Assembly: GCA_013205155.1 (NCBI GenBank)
Contig: JABMMT010000255.1
Coordinates: forward strand, 1-9,966
Length of the DNA stretch: 9,966 nucleotides
DNA from: Betaproteobacteria bacterium
GTDB taxonomy: Bacteria > Pseudomonadota > Gammaproteobacteria > Burkholderiales > Burkholderiaceae
Direction: 5' to 3'
This document shows, piece by piece, positions 1 through 7,816 of this stretch (positions within the stretch are counted from its first letter, which is position 1; every line of letters begins with the position of its first letter). The notes beneath the pieces were generated by a model that saw only the letters and a program-made list of their open reading frames with translations, ran no database searches and was not told where the DNA came from. The position numbers and the translations under genes were made by a program.

Positions 1-1008
1 AAAGAGCGGAGATATTGTGGATAACTTCTGTATCTCTATCAGCGGCAATTTTCGCTTAGAAAATAGGAGCGACTCTTCTTCTTTAAGATTTTTTAGCCAC
101 ATACTCAAATCAGTTTGTTGTGGAATATCCGTTTTAAGGGGTATGGTATTTAAAAAAATCCCTATCGCGAGATCAGCATTTTCAATCTCAGGCCTGCAAT
201 TGACTACATATCCAGTAGTAATTCGTGAGCAATTGTTCAATTTTGACTGCGCCAATAAATGTGAAGCTAGTAAGGCGAGTTTCAAAGGAATGCCATGTAC
301 CTTTGCCATTGTTTGCAAAGCATCAGTTTGCTCAGCTGATATTTTGAACATATTTCGAATTGAGTCTTTTCGGGCCTGATCTTTTAGAGTCCTTAAGGTG
401 TTATGGGGCATATCTTCAAGATATTTTCCCCAGAACTGGTTTAAGGTTGTATCTTTAATAGCCTTCTTTTCTTCAGCTATAAATTCTTCTTGAATATCTT
501 CCGGCAGAAGCGAAAGACTTTGGCTGTCTGGATTTAAGGCGTAAAACAGCATCCGGGACATTAATAAAGAGAAGCTCCAGCCATCTAAGATTGAATGGTG
601 GAATGCAATAGTTATACGACAGTTTGAATTTGAAAGTTTATGATGAGTTATTCTAAATAATGGACTTTTTTCAAGATCGAAGTGACTTTTCTTTTCCTGA
701 TAGGTAAATGCATCTAAGATTTTCTCTTGCGTACGTTTATCTTTATTGCTGAGATCCTCAACCTTAAGTTTTATCTTTGAATTGTTCCAAATAACTTGAA
801 CGGGTTCCGGATGGTTAATCCAGTCAAATGATGTTCTCAGAGCTGGGATTTCAGTACTTAATTTATCAATAGCGTATTGAAGATTGACGGGGCTAATATC
901 ACCTGAAATATCAAAATCAAATACATCTAGAAAAATAGAAGAGTCTGGGTCAAGTTGGTTATGAAACATCATTCCAGCTTGAAGTGATGAAAGAGGCAGA
1001 ATTCTTTG
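1..1008 (-). other. NRPS condensation domain C2, truncated by left edge
   Basis: Starts near residue 1060 with LPLSSLQAGMMFHNQL and contains FHHSILDGWSFSLL, with His1196-His1197, Asp1201 and Gly1202 intact. The LQxGMxFH opening and the HHxxLDGWS form look more like the DCL or dual C/E group than the LCL group (HHIVSDGWS). That assignment is by eye and needs a phylogeny. Only about 335 of the usual roughly 430 residues are inside the window. Confidence 0.9.
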
Positions 1009-4000
1009 AATATCTGCGGTAAGTTCAAAATTGAAAACCGTTTTAGAAATTTCTTGATGTTCAGTCGGTATGCATTTATCTGCTAGATCAGCTAATTTTG
1101 GATTTTCATAAAGTTGCGCCAGCTGCAGAGATAGCCCAGATTTTCTAAGTTGGGATATAAATCTCAGGGCGTAGATACTATCGCCCCCCAAATTGAAAAA
1201 GTTATCCTCTTTAAATACTTCTGTTATGCCAAACATATCCTGCCAGATGCCGCTAATGAGTATTCCATTTGCATCCGTTGGGATCTCCTGCTTTTTTGTT
1301 AGCGCTGAATTTGAGGATATTTTTTTTAATAATTCTCTATCTAATTTCCCATTAATTGTGAGAGGAATGGATTCAATAAATACAAAATGAGATGGAATCA
1401 TGTGAGAGGGCAAAGCTGCCAATAATTGCTCACGAATAGCAAGCTCACTAGGGGCTTGTCCGATAGTTGCCGGAACAATCCAGGCAATTAATTTATGCTC
1501 CCCTGTACTTAAATCCTTATCTGCTAAAACAATTGCATCCTTTATTGAGTTCATTAGAAGTAATTCATTTTGAATTTCCCCAAGCTCAATCCTAAATCCG
1601 CGTATTTTGACCTGATGATCTGCGCGACCAAGGTATTCAATTTCGTTGTTTTCTACTAATCGTGCGAGATCACCAGAGCGATACATTCTTTGTCCATTAT
1701 TTGCAAATGGATCTGGTAAAAAACGTTCAGCAGTTAAAGAAGGTCTTCCCCAATAGCCATCAGACACTCCGTTACCACCAACATAAATTTCCCCAATAAC
1801 CCCTTTAGGCAAGGGCTGCAGTTCGGGTCCAAGAATATAAAAAGTCCACCCAGGGATGGGGTTGCCTATTAGGCTACTAGAGCTGAGTTGACTAGGTAAG
1901 ATTTCTTTACTGGTTACATGAACTGTTGTCTCAGTAATTCCATACATATTAATTAAATTTGCAATTTCTCCATGTCGCTCAAACCACGGCTGAAGCATTT
2001 TGAGGTCCAGGGCTTCACCCCCGAAGATGATTCTTCTGAGCGCCAGATTACCTGGCAATTCTCCGGCATGTTCATTCAAAAAAGATTCAGCTTGTAATAG
2101 ATTTCTAAAGGCAGTGGGTGTTTGGCTTAATACAGTGACTGATTTATTAATCAAAAGCTCATAAAAGTATTCGGCATCTCGACTGGTATTTTGAGAGACA
2201 ATGAGTAGGCGACCACCAAATCCAAGTGCGCCCCAAATTTCCCAAACGGAAAAATCAAACGCATACGAATGAAACATGGTCCAAACATCGCTTGAATTGT
2301 AGCCGTGTAGCTTTTTGACAGATGCTAATAGAGATAGTACATTGTGATGTGTAACGGCACATCCTTTAGGTAGTCCGGTCGAGCCGGATGTATAAATGAT
2401 ATATGCGTGCTCACTGGGCGAGGATTTGCGTGGAGGGAGCTTGCTATTATTGAATTCCGCCTCTCGAATTGAGATTAAATCAATAATGGGTGCATTTAAT
2501 TCAGATTCTTTGCAACGAGCTTGGCCTTCAAGGTCTGCCAATATAAAACTCAATTTTGAATCGTTGGTCAAATAGCGTAGTCGCTCAGCAGGATAGTCAG
2601 GGTCTAGGGGTACATAAGTTCCACCAGCGCTCAAGATCCCGAGCATTCCAACAATTAAATGAATATTTCTTTTGCAAGAGAGGCCGACTCTATCTTGTGG
2701 ATGCATCCCATTTTTATTGAGAAGATCGCCAACATACTTGGCACGTTCATAAAGCTGTTGATAGCTGAGCCTTTCGCCATCCTCATCCTCTATCGCAATT
2801 TGGTTTGAATATAAGCCTACGTTATTTTCGAATAAACTCCATAAATTATCGTAGGGAAGCATCGAGAGGCAATCTATTTCCGATTTTAGAATTGGGGTTT
2901 CACTCTTTTGAGTGGCGCATTCATCTAATCGTTTAACCCATCCTTCCAATAGGGAATGGCTGGCTTGTCTCGAAAAAAAGCTGTCATTTGCATACACATC
3001 AATACGAATTGGAGACCCCACTTGGTATTCTCTTACGTAGATCTGTAAGGGTCGTTTTTGCTGCAAGGGGCTAAATGCAGTTACAGAGTACGAAAAATTT
3101 TCAGTATTAACGTCGTAATTATGCTTCTCAAAGCTCACAGTGACTTGTAATGGGTCAGTACCCGTTAGAGATGTTCCCCAGGCGCGTGAAATATCATCAA
3201 TGGATACCATGCTATGACGGTAGTCTTGACGCTGCACTTTTCCTAAGCGTTCCGCAAGGCTGAATAATGATTCATTGGCCTTTAATTGAGTACTTAATGG
3301 GATGATATGAGTGAATAATCCGAGTGTATCTTTTTGCTCTCTAGTGGATCTATTGAGGACAGGTGTGCCGATAACGGGGTCTAAAACCCCGCTTATTTTT
3401 CCTATCTCCTCAAGTAATGCTGAAATAATGAGAGAGGAGATAGTGACCTCGTACTGGCTTGCTAAAGCTAGCCACTTTGAATATCTACTGGGCTCTATGT
3501 CAATCGAAGTTAAATGGGCCTGAGTCGTTTCACTAAACTTCGGTGTAAACAGTCTCTCTGGTGTTGCTTTATATTTATGGCCCCAATATTCAAGGGCATT
3601 TTGCTTGGATTTCCTCCCTTTATCATCCTGATTATTTTTAGCCGTGATGACTTTAAGGTAAGACGGGGATTCAAATGTTATATCTGCGCCGTTATAGTGC
3701 TTTAGAACATAGGTAACTAGTAGTGAAAACCCCCAACCATCAATCAGGGCATGATGTCCAAAGGGATGATAGCGAAATAGGTCTTCCCTAACTTTAATCA
3801 ATAGATTTCTAAAGGGTGGAGTGCCATCAAATAAGTTAAAAGGTGTGGCAAATTTTTTTTCAATAAGCCGGTCAGCTGCTTGGATCGGATTACTTTCGCT
3901 TGAAAGGTCAACGAACTCTAATTCCACCCTTCGAATATTGGACGAAATACTTTGTAATATTTCTTCGCCAACTTGAGAAAAGGAGATACGCAAGGCATCA

Positions 4001-4185
4001 AAATGGTCGATAGCCATTTTGATCGATTCGGCAAAACGTCCTACATCTACGGCACCCCCAATTTCTACCGTTCCACCTGTAATGCAGATTGGTATGGTGG
4101 GGCTTAATAATGAAGAAACAATCAGACTTCTTTGGGCAGGCGATGCTGGAAATAACTCAGTATCGGTTTTATTCTCCGAATTCAT
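1..4185 (-). CDS. Nonribosomal peptide synthetase, 5' part (C-A-T-C...), cut by left edge
   Basis: This is the first 1395 residues of a large NRPS, with no stop before the window edge. It activates one amino acid, loads it on a carrier domain and condenses it into a growing peptide in the cytoplasm. Domains in order are condensation C1 (about 8-430), adenylation A (445-955), thiolation T (968-1040) and a second condensation domain C2 (from about 1055, incomplete). All core catalytic motifs seen are intact: HHALIDG in C1, YTSGSTGLPKG in A, LGGDSI in T and HHSILDG in C2. The ATG at 4185 is 8 bp after the mbtH stop codon, which suggests translational coupling, and the C1 domain begins almost at once after it. 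Because the protein opens with a C domain, it needs an upstream acyl or peptidyl donor or uses a starter-type C domain. At least one more module should follow to the left. The family is certain; the product is unknown. Confidence 0.96.
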   Translation of the reverse strand, partial: MNSENKTDTELFPASPAQRSLIVSSLLSPTIPICITGGTVEIGGAVDVGRFAESIKMAIDHFDALRISFSQVGEEILQSISSNIRRVELEFVDLSSESNPIQAADRLIEKKFATPFNLFDGTPPFRNLLIKVREDLFRYHPFGHHALIDGWGFSLLVTYVLKHYNGADITFESPSYLKVITAKNNQDDKGRKSKQNALEYWGHKYKATPERLFTPKFSETTQAHLTSIDIEPSRYSKWLALASQYEVTISSLIISALLEEIGKISGVLDPVIGTPVLNRSTREQKDTLGLFTHIIPLSTQLKANESLFSLAERLGKVQRQDYRHSMVSIDDISRAWGTSLTGTDPLQVTVSFEKHNYDVNTENFSYSVTAFSPLQQKRPLQIYVREYQVGSPIRIDVYANDSFFSRQASHSLLEGWVKRLDECATQKSETPILKSEIDCLSMLPYDNLWSLFENNVGLYSNQIAIEDEDGERLSYQQLYERAKYVGDLLNKNGMHPQDRVGLSCKRNIHLIVGMLGILSAGGTYVPLDPDYPAERLRYLTNDSKLSFILADLEGQARCKESELNAPIIDLISIREAEFNNSKLPPRKSSPSEHAYIIYTSGSTGLPKGCAVTHHNVLSLLASVKKLHGYNSSDVWTMFHSYAFDFSVWEIWGALGFGGRLLIVSQNTSRDAEYFYELLINKSVTVLSQTPTAFRNLLQAESFLNEHAGELPGNLALRRIIFGGEALDLKMLQPWFERHGEIANLINMYGITETTVHVTSKEILPSQLSSSSLIGNPIPGWTFYILGPELQPLPKGVIGEIYVGGNGVSDGYWGRPSLTAERFLPDPFANNGQRMYRSGDLARLVENNEIEYLGRADHQVKIRGFRIELGEIQNELLLMNSIKDAIVLADKDLSTGEHKLIAWIVPATIGQAPSELAIREQLLAALPSHMIPSHFVFIESIPLTINGKLDRELLKKISSNSALTKKQEIPTDANGILISGIWQDMFGITEVFKEDNFFNLGGDSIYALRFISQLRKSGLSLQLAQLYENPKLADLADKCIPTEHQEISKTVFNFELTADIQRILPLSSLQAGMMFHNQLDPDSSIFLDVFDFDISGDISPVNLQYAIDKLSTEIPALRTSFDWINHPEPVQVIWNNSKIKLKVEDLSNKDKRTQEKILDAFTYQEKKSHFDLEKSPLFRITHHKLSNSNCRITIAFHHSILDGWSFSLLMSRMLFYALNPDSQSLSLLPEDIQEEFIAEEKKAIKDTTLNQFWGKYLEDMPHNTLRTLKDQARKDSIRNMFKISAEQTDALQTMAKVHGIPLKLALLASHLLAQSKLNNCSRITTGYVVNCRPEIENADLAIGIFLNTIPLKTDIPQQTDLSMWLKNLKEEESLLFSKRKLPLIEIQKLSTISPLF
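1066..1284 (-). other. NRPS thiolation (peptidyl carrier) domain
   Basis: Residues about 968-1040. The motif DNFFNLGGDSIYALRF gives Ser1003 as the phosphopantetheine attachment site. The motif has GGDSI rather than the GGHSL of most LCL-linked carriers. GGDSI is common in carriers that precede an epimerisation domain or a D-accepting condensation domain. Here the next domain is C2, with no epimerisation domain between them. Confidence 0.93.
1321..2853 (-). other. NRPS adenylation domain, predicted threonine-activating
   Basis: Residues about 445-955. Core motifs are visible in order: LSYQQL (A1), AGGTYVPLDPDYP (A2), YTSGSTGLPKG at 598 onward (A3), FDFSVWE (A4), NMYGITETT (A5), GEIYVGG (A6), YRSGDLARL (A7), GRADHQVKIRGFRIELGEI (A8) and NGKLDREL (A10). 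Aligned by hand to GrsA, the ten specificity residues are D644, F645, W648, S687, I720, G722, M747, V755, H756 and K947. The code DFWSIGMVHK differs from the common threonine code DFWNIGMVHK only at the fourth position (Ser for Asn). Threonine or a close analogue is therefore the best prediction. The alignment around S687 is the least certain because a short insertion follows it. Confidence 0.85.
2896..4164 (-). other. NRPS condensation domain C1
   Basis: N-terminal condensation domain, residues about 8-430 of the NRPS. It starts with the SPAQR core motif and carries the active-site HHALIDG (His144-His145 to Gly150) with the second His and the Asp intact, so it should be active. By eye its opening (an ITGGTVEI stretch followed by DALRISF) resembles the first C domain of single-module synthetases such as EntF more than a standard internal LCL domain. 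That subtype call is inference. It matters because it would decide whether the domain takes a fatty-acyl or aryl donor or a peptide from another NRPS. Confidence 0.9.
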
Positions 4186-4193
4186 TTCAAAAG

Positions 4194-4430
4194 TTATACG
4201 TTCTTCTTGTTATCAGCAGGGTCGTTCGCATGCTCAGCAAGGTATTTTCTTAGGCTTAGGGGGCGCATATCAGTCCACACTTTTTCAATGTATTCAAGGC
4301 ATGCTGCTTTTTCCATTGGACTGTCGATAGCAGTCCATCCAAGCGGAACATCTTTCCAATGAGGCCAGATTGAGTACTGCTCTTCGTGATTCATGACAAC
4401 AAAATAAAGTTCTTCTTTTTCTGGATTCAT
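4194..4430 (-). CDS. MbtH-like protein
   Basis: A 78-residue MbtH-family protein, a small cytoplasmic partner that binds adenylation domains and is needed for folding or activity of many of them. The family signature is complete: NHEEQYSIWP (residues 14-23), PLGW (29-32), CLEYIEKVWTDMRPLSLR (44-61). The three conserved tryptophans W22, W32 and W52 are present, as is Ser20. Length is at the upper end of the usual range of about 60-80 residues. The C-terminal tail is polar and unremarkable. It lies 8 bp upstream of the NRPS start, so it is almost certainly co-translated with it and serves its A domain. No good ribosome binding site precedes the ATG; the leader is almost pure A/T. The small positive-strand ORF across this region is a shadow. 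Confidence 0.97.
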   Translation of the reverse strand: MNPEKEELYFVVMNHEEQYSIWPHWKDVPLGWTAIDSPMEKAACLEYIEKVWTDMRPLSLRKYLAEHANDPADNKKNV

Positions 4431-4526
4431 TTTTTATAGTTTGTTAATTATGATATAAATTAATTAAAGTTAATTCTCTACATTAAAATTCGTTCTTCAC
4501 ATTAGCAATTGAGTTGTTTTATGCGT
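4431..4526 (-). promoter_or_regulatory. AT-rich leader before mbtH, possible internal promoter
   Basis: The 96 bp between the epimerase stop and the mbtH start are very AT-rich, most strongly at 4441-4480. On the minus strand a CATAAT hexamer (4447-4452) lies 15 bp downstream of TTAACT (4468-4473), a weak match to a sigma-70 promoter with a short spacer. The 7-mer GTTAATT occurs twice (4443-4449 and 4469-4475, + strand). This is the largest gap in the leftward run after the one at 7593-7816, so an internal promoter for mbtH and the NRPS is plausible but not shown. No terminator hairpin was found. Confidence 0.25.
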
Positions 4527-5531
4527 CTAGAAAAGTTTATTAGTCCAAGTTTGTGGAGTGATAGGGCTAATAATTTCAACATCTAAGTGATATCGGAATC
4601 TTTTGGGGCCGGCCTTCTTGATGCAGTTAACTAATTCAGTAAGCCCTTCTCTTAGGGGGACAGTAGTTTTGTACCCCAACATTTTTCTAGCTTTGTTCGC
4701 AGAACAACTTGCCAACTTGACTTCTTGAGGCCTAGAGGGCATATATTTTGGCTCTAACTTAAACCCAATAATATCGGCAATCAATTCGGCCAATTGATTG
4801 ATGGTTACAAACTCCTCATCAGGCCCAATGTTAAAAACTTCGCCAGATATACCTTCTAGAAAAGCTGTTTTTTCTAGGCAGCTAATACAGTCATCCACAA
4901 ATGAAAAACAACGCATTTGATTTCCATCGCCATAAATAATGGGTTGTTTTCCTTGAAGCATCATATTGATCATAATGGAGGCTACATTACGAAATGGATC
5001 ATCATATTTCTGGCGATTACCAATAATATTATGCGGCACAGCTATTACATATTCCATATTGTGAACTTTGCATAAGTTCTTGATTAACAGCTCAGACGCA
5101 TGTTTCGCAATGCCATATGGATCTTCGGGGTTGCAGATCATATCTTCTGTAAATGGAATTATTTCCTGAGATCCATAACGCGCCATGCTTGAGCAAAATA
5201 CAAAGCGCTTTACCTTATTTTGAATTGCAGCACTTAATAGGGTGGATGTAATTTGAAAGGTATTTTGCGTCACTAGGCTGGGAGAAAAAACTGATAGCCC
5301 CTCGTAGGCAGTGCATGCGGAGTGTATAACAATGTCACAGCCAGCCATATGCTTGGTCATTGCAGTCAGATTTGCGCAATCGGCAATGGCAAACTCTGCA
5401 TTTTCGGGCACATTAGCTTGTTCCCCTCCAATTAGAGAATCAACGCCCATTACTTCATGTCCTAAAGCGATCATGCGATCAGCGAGATGGCTGCCAAGAA
5501 ATCCAGCGATGCCGGTAATAAAAATTTTCAT
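4527..5531 (-). CDS. NAD-dependent sugar-nucleotide epimerase/dehydratase (extended SDR)
   Basis: A 334-residue extended short-chain dehydrogenase of the UDP-glucose 4-epimerase-like family. The Rossmann motif GIAGFLG (G7, G10, G13) and the acidic D31 after the second strand indicate NAD(H) binding. The catalytic set is Ser114/Ser115 in FVFCSSMARYG and Y139xxxK143 in YGIAK. The segment YGDGNQMRCFSFVDD (200-214) is the usual substrate-side motif of nucleotide-sugar epimerases. The expected reaction is epimerisation, dehydration or reduction of an NDP-sugar; the exact sugar cannot be read from the sequence. It starts 5 bp after the glycosyltransferase stop, so the two are one translational unit, and it probably makes or modifies that enzyme's donor sugar. 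About 25 residues after the fold (from around 310) form a short C-terminal extension. A lipopolysaccharide-type sugar role is the main alternative. Confidence 0.9.
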   Translation of the reverse strand: MKIFITGIAGFLGSHLADRMIALGHEVMGVDSLIGGEQANVPENAEFAIADCANLTAMTKHMAGCDIVIHSACTAYEGLSVFSPSLVTQNTFQITSTLLSAAIQNKVKRFVFCSSMARYGSQEIIPFTEDMICNPEDPYGIAKHASELLIKNLCKVHNMEYVIAVPHNIIGNRQKYDDPFRNVASIMINMMLQGKQPIIYGDGNQMRCFSFVDDCISCLEKTAFLEGISGEVFNIGPDEEFVTINQLAELIADIIGFKLEPKYMPSRPQEVKLASCSANKARKMLGYKTTVPLREGLTELVNCIKKAGPKRFRYHLDVEIISPITPQTWTNKLF

Positions 5532-5536
5532 ATTAT

Positions 5537-6754
5537 TTAAGTTAGTGATTTAAGGTGGTCTGAAATTAAATCGGCAGCACGCTGCGCTCCGCCAGATTCT
5601 CTGCATTGCTCGCCAATGAAACTACTACGGTCCGCGTATTTTGGTTTACTTAGGAGTGTGTGTATGGCACTTCCAATGGCTTCTGGAGAGCAAGATTTAT
5701 CCAACACAAGGCCCGCTCCAGTCTTTTGCATCTGTAATGCAACGCACTCTGTTTCAAAGGTGGTTGGAATAGCCAGCATTGGGACCCCAAACCAGCATGC
5801 CTCTCTTGATCCTCCCGTGCCACCATTCATAATAAATAGGGAAGCGTGAGGCAATATTTGCATTTGAGGAGCCATGCCATCATCCTTCAGGCTCCATAGG
5901 ATAATGTTATCAGGCACGGCACCTATGTCTGCTTTAGACGTACTGTTACTTAGAATGACGATTGCTTGTCGATCAATTTTCTTTAAAGTAGCTACACAAT
6001 TTTTAAAAAACTGTGTCCCGGGATCACAAATTGTCCCAAACCCCACATATATAAGACCAGGTTTTAATATCTTTAAATCGAACTGAGACTCATCTTTGAG
6101 CGGTCTGCTATGAACAGATCCAACAAATTGAAAACGTTTGTCAAAGCATTTTCGAAAAGGCTGCAAGTCTTCAGGCAAATGACAAATAATTAAATCTTGG
6201 GTACTAGTAAAAGTATCAAAAAATTTAATCCGCTTTAACTGGTATGTTTCCTCAACTTCAGACTTTAACTTTTTGTACTGACCTTTAATTTTTTGCCAAT
6301 TTTTTATTAACTTTGGCCCATCCTTCCACATTCTTGGGCTAGCAAAAGCAGCTTTTAGATTGAATGCAGGAGGGTGTACGCTACAAATGCCAGGGATATT
6401 GAGCTTTTCCGCAATAATCTTTCCCCATAAACAAAGTGAGTCATGCACAATGTAATCAGGCTTGAGTGCTTTAACGCGCGGTAGTAAATCAGGTAAAAAG
6501 TGCTTTGTACACCATAACATTGCCACGGAAAGATCTAATTCATGATGAAATGGGTCGCCAATTAATTTCAGATCAAACGTATCGGGGTGAGGCATTGGGT
6601 GAAAAATGCCACCTAAGGCTTCAATTTCATTTTTGAAACGACCATCCTCAAAGTAATGAACTTCATTACCGCGGGCTACAAGTTCTTTTAGTAGTCCATA
6701 GGTGGCAATAACATGCCCACCACCAGAGACGTTCATAAAAATCACAGTACTCAT
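5537..6754 (-). CDS. GT1-family (UGT/macrolide-type) glycosyltransferase
   Basis: A 405-residue GT-B fold glycosyltransferase of family 1, the group that glycosylates macrolides, glycopeptides and lipids in the cytoplasm. The N-terminal acceptor half opens with MNVSGGGHVIATYGLLKEL, where His14 is in the place of the catalytic base. A linker with many Lys and Glu residues (about 141-180) follows. The C-terminal donor half has YVGFGT (236-241) and the signature region 301-350, which includes GGTGGSREACWFGVPML. Two features differ from the family norm. The usual HGG is NGG (Asn310), and the usual D-Q pair after the GVPML segment is not present (TTFETE, 331-336). Donor preference is therefore uncertain. 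The gene follows the second oxygenase by 46 bp and precedes the epimerase by 5 bp. It most likely attaches a sugar to the NRPS product or an intermediate. Confidence 0.9.
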   Translation of the reverse strand: MSTVIFMNVSGGGHVIATYGLLKELVARGNEVHYFEDGRFKNEIEALGGIFHPMPHPDTFDLKLIGDPFHHELDLSVAMLWCTKHFLPDLLPRVKALKPDYIVHDSLCLWGKIIAEKLNIPGICSVHPPAFNLKAAFASPRMWKDGPKLIKNWQKIKGQYKKLKSEVEETYQLKRIKFFDTFTSTQDLIICHLPEDLQPFRKCFDKRFQFVGSVHSRPLKDESQFDLKILKPGLIYVGFGTICDPGTQFFKNCVATLKKIDRQAIVILSNSTSKADIGAVPDNIILWSLKDDGMAPQMQILPHASLFIMNGGTGGSREACWFGVPMLAIPTTFETECVALQMQKTGAGLVLDKSCSPEAIGSAIHTLLSKPKYADRSSFIGEQCRESGGAQRAADLISDHLKSLT

Positions 6755-6800
6755 TTTGTTTTAAGGTTTGAAAGTAAGAGAATTGCGGAGTGGTAAGGCC

Positions 6801-7592
6801 TCAGAAATAAAGCCTCCAGACTCCGTCGCACTTGATGCCGTGTCCCTGAAGAGTAATTCTCCTATCTGTTGCCAGGAGTGGATTAGCTGCCGGAATTTGA
6901 TGGATGAGATGTCCAATAAAGTAGGTCAAGACTCCAGGTTCATATTTCGCTAGCTTTGCATCACCTATCAATTTCGCTCTTTCATCTAGAGTGGTGTAAT
7001 TAAATGCTTGCGCTTCAACAGGAGACTCAATTGAGTGCCAATGCCTCAAAGCCGAACCAGATTCTGGTAGCTCAAGACTTAGAGTAAATGACATCGGATT
7101 GAGAAGTTCAACCTCGGAGAATTGATCCCATGCTGGCTGATGGGGGAGGTATTGAATATCGACATGTAAATGTGACCAAGAATCCCCTACAAATGAATCG
7201 ATAAACTGTTGATCCATTTGCCCTTCGAATTTTGTTGCGCCATAAATATGAAAACCGGGATATCCCAAATCATCAATCAGTTGGCATGGTGTATTTAAAT
7301 GCTTAGAAAGGGAGGCACAAAGCTGTTCATATAGCTGAGAAAAATGGCGCTTAAAGACGGGGTTCATGAGCGCTTTATGAGCGTGATAAGGCCCTAGTTG
7401 ACTGTAAGGTAAAACCCCTTTTTCATTAAACGCCTCTAAATAAGTAACGGCGCCAAAAGTGTTGAAGTATTGAATTTGGGTAATCCAGAGATGACTTAGG
7501 GCCAGCACTTCATCAGCATATTTTTGGGCTAAGGCTGGTTCTAAGACTCGAACAAAATGGACTATCCCATGCTCTTCAGCGTTTTTAAACAT
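6801..7592 (-). CDS. Putative Fe(II)/2-oxoglutarate-dependent oxygenase
   Basis: A 263-residue protein that I assign to the Fe(II)/2-oxoglutarate oxygenase superfamily from its metal-site pattern. HLHVDIQY gives H143-x-D145, and a distal His lies in GHLIHQIP (H231, or H228). Arg245 in DRRITLQGHG, 14 residues after H231, would hold the 2-oxoglutarate carboxylate. The order and spacing (HxD, about 85 residues, H, then R followed by a hydrophobic strand) fit the double-stranded beta-helix core. It has no signal peptide or membrane segment. I do not recognise a named subfamily. In this setting it probably hydroxylates an amino acid or the peptide, but halogenation-type or desaturation chemistry cannot be excluded; the Asp ligand argues against a halogenase. 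The ATG at 7592 is preceded by a weak AAGAA at 10 bp. Confidence 0.72.
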   Translation of the reverse strand: MFKNAEEHGIVHFVRVLEPALAQKYADEVLALSHLWITQIQYFNTFGAVTYLEAFNEKGVLPYSQLGPYHAHKALMNPVFKRHFSQLYEQLCASLSKHLNTPCQLIDDLGYPGFHIYGATKFEGQMDQQFIDSFVGDSWSHLHVDIQYLPHQPAWDQFSEVELLNPMSFTLSLELPESGSALRHWHSIESPVEAQAFNYTTLDERAKLIGDAKLAKYEPGVLTYFIGHLIHQIPAANPLLATDRRITLQGHGIKCDGVWRLYF

Positions 7593-7816
7593 AAGTGTTC
7601 TTATTTGTGAATATTAGTTAATCGCACATATTAATGCCCTAAAAACCCAGAATCTATATATTGCTATGATGGAATTCGGCTAGGCTAATGAGTTGAGCTC
7701 TACCCAAAAGAGGTATTTCAAATGGGCTAAATCTGGGTTATGAGTTACTAGCGGGAAATTCGCTTGTTTATGGAGGATAGCCGATATTGCGAGATGACCT
7801 TATTTGAGGCGGAGGC
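7593..7816. other. 224-bp intergenic gap, no convincing content
   Basis: This stretch separates the stop of the Asp/Asn hydroxylase-like gene from the start of the next oxygenase. I saw no open frame with protein-like composition and no strong hairpin with a T-tract. A TATAGA hexamer occurs on the minus strand near 7655, but without a good -35 partner. An imperfect ACCCA/TGGGT pairing around 7690-7740 is too weak to call. It could hold an internal promoter or a decayed gene remnant. Confidence 0.3.

Noticed and set aside
17..3705. Several plus-strand open frames of 60-120 codons (17-379, 1193-1390, 3311-3523, 3514-3705)
   Set aside because: They lie antisense within the NRPS frame, which shows uninterrupted domain motifs; their translations have no recognisable domain.
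4019..4330. Plus-strand open frame of 103 codons across the NRPS/mbtH junction
   Set aside because: It is antisense to two well-supported genes and has no family resemblance.
4441..4480. Repeated GTTAATT and TTAATTAA elements before mbtH as an operator
   Set aside because: In DNA this AT-rich, such short repeats arise by chance; kept only as a weak promoter region.
5311..6086. Plus-strand open frames inside the epimerase and glycosyltransferase genes
   Set aside because: Shadows of real minus-strand genes; no independent coding signal.
6768..6953. Plus-strand 61-codon open frame at the oxygenase/glycosyltransferase junction
   Set aside because: Antisense to the conserved C-terminal HGxxxDG and 2OG-binding region of the oxygenase.
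7690..7740. Possible hairpin (ACCCA/TGGGT) as a terminator after the AspH-like gene
   Set aside because: Only five paired bases with a long loop and no T-run.
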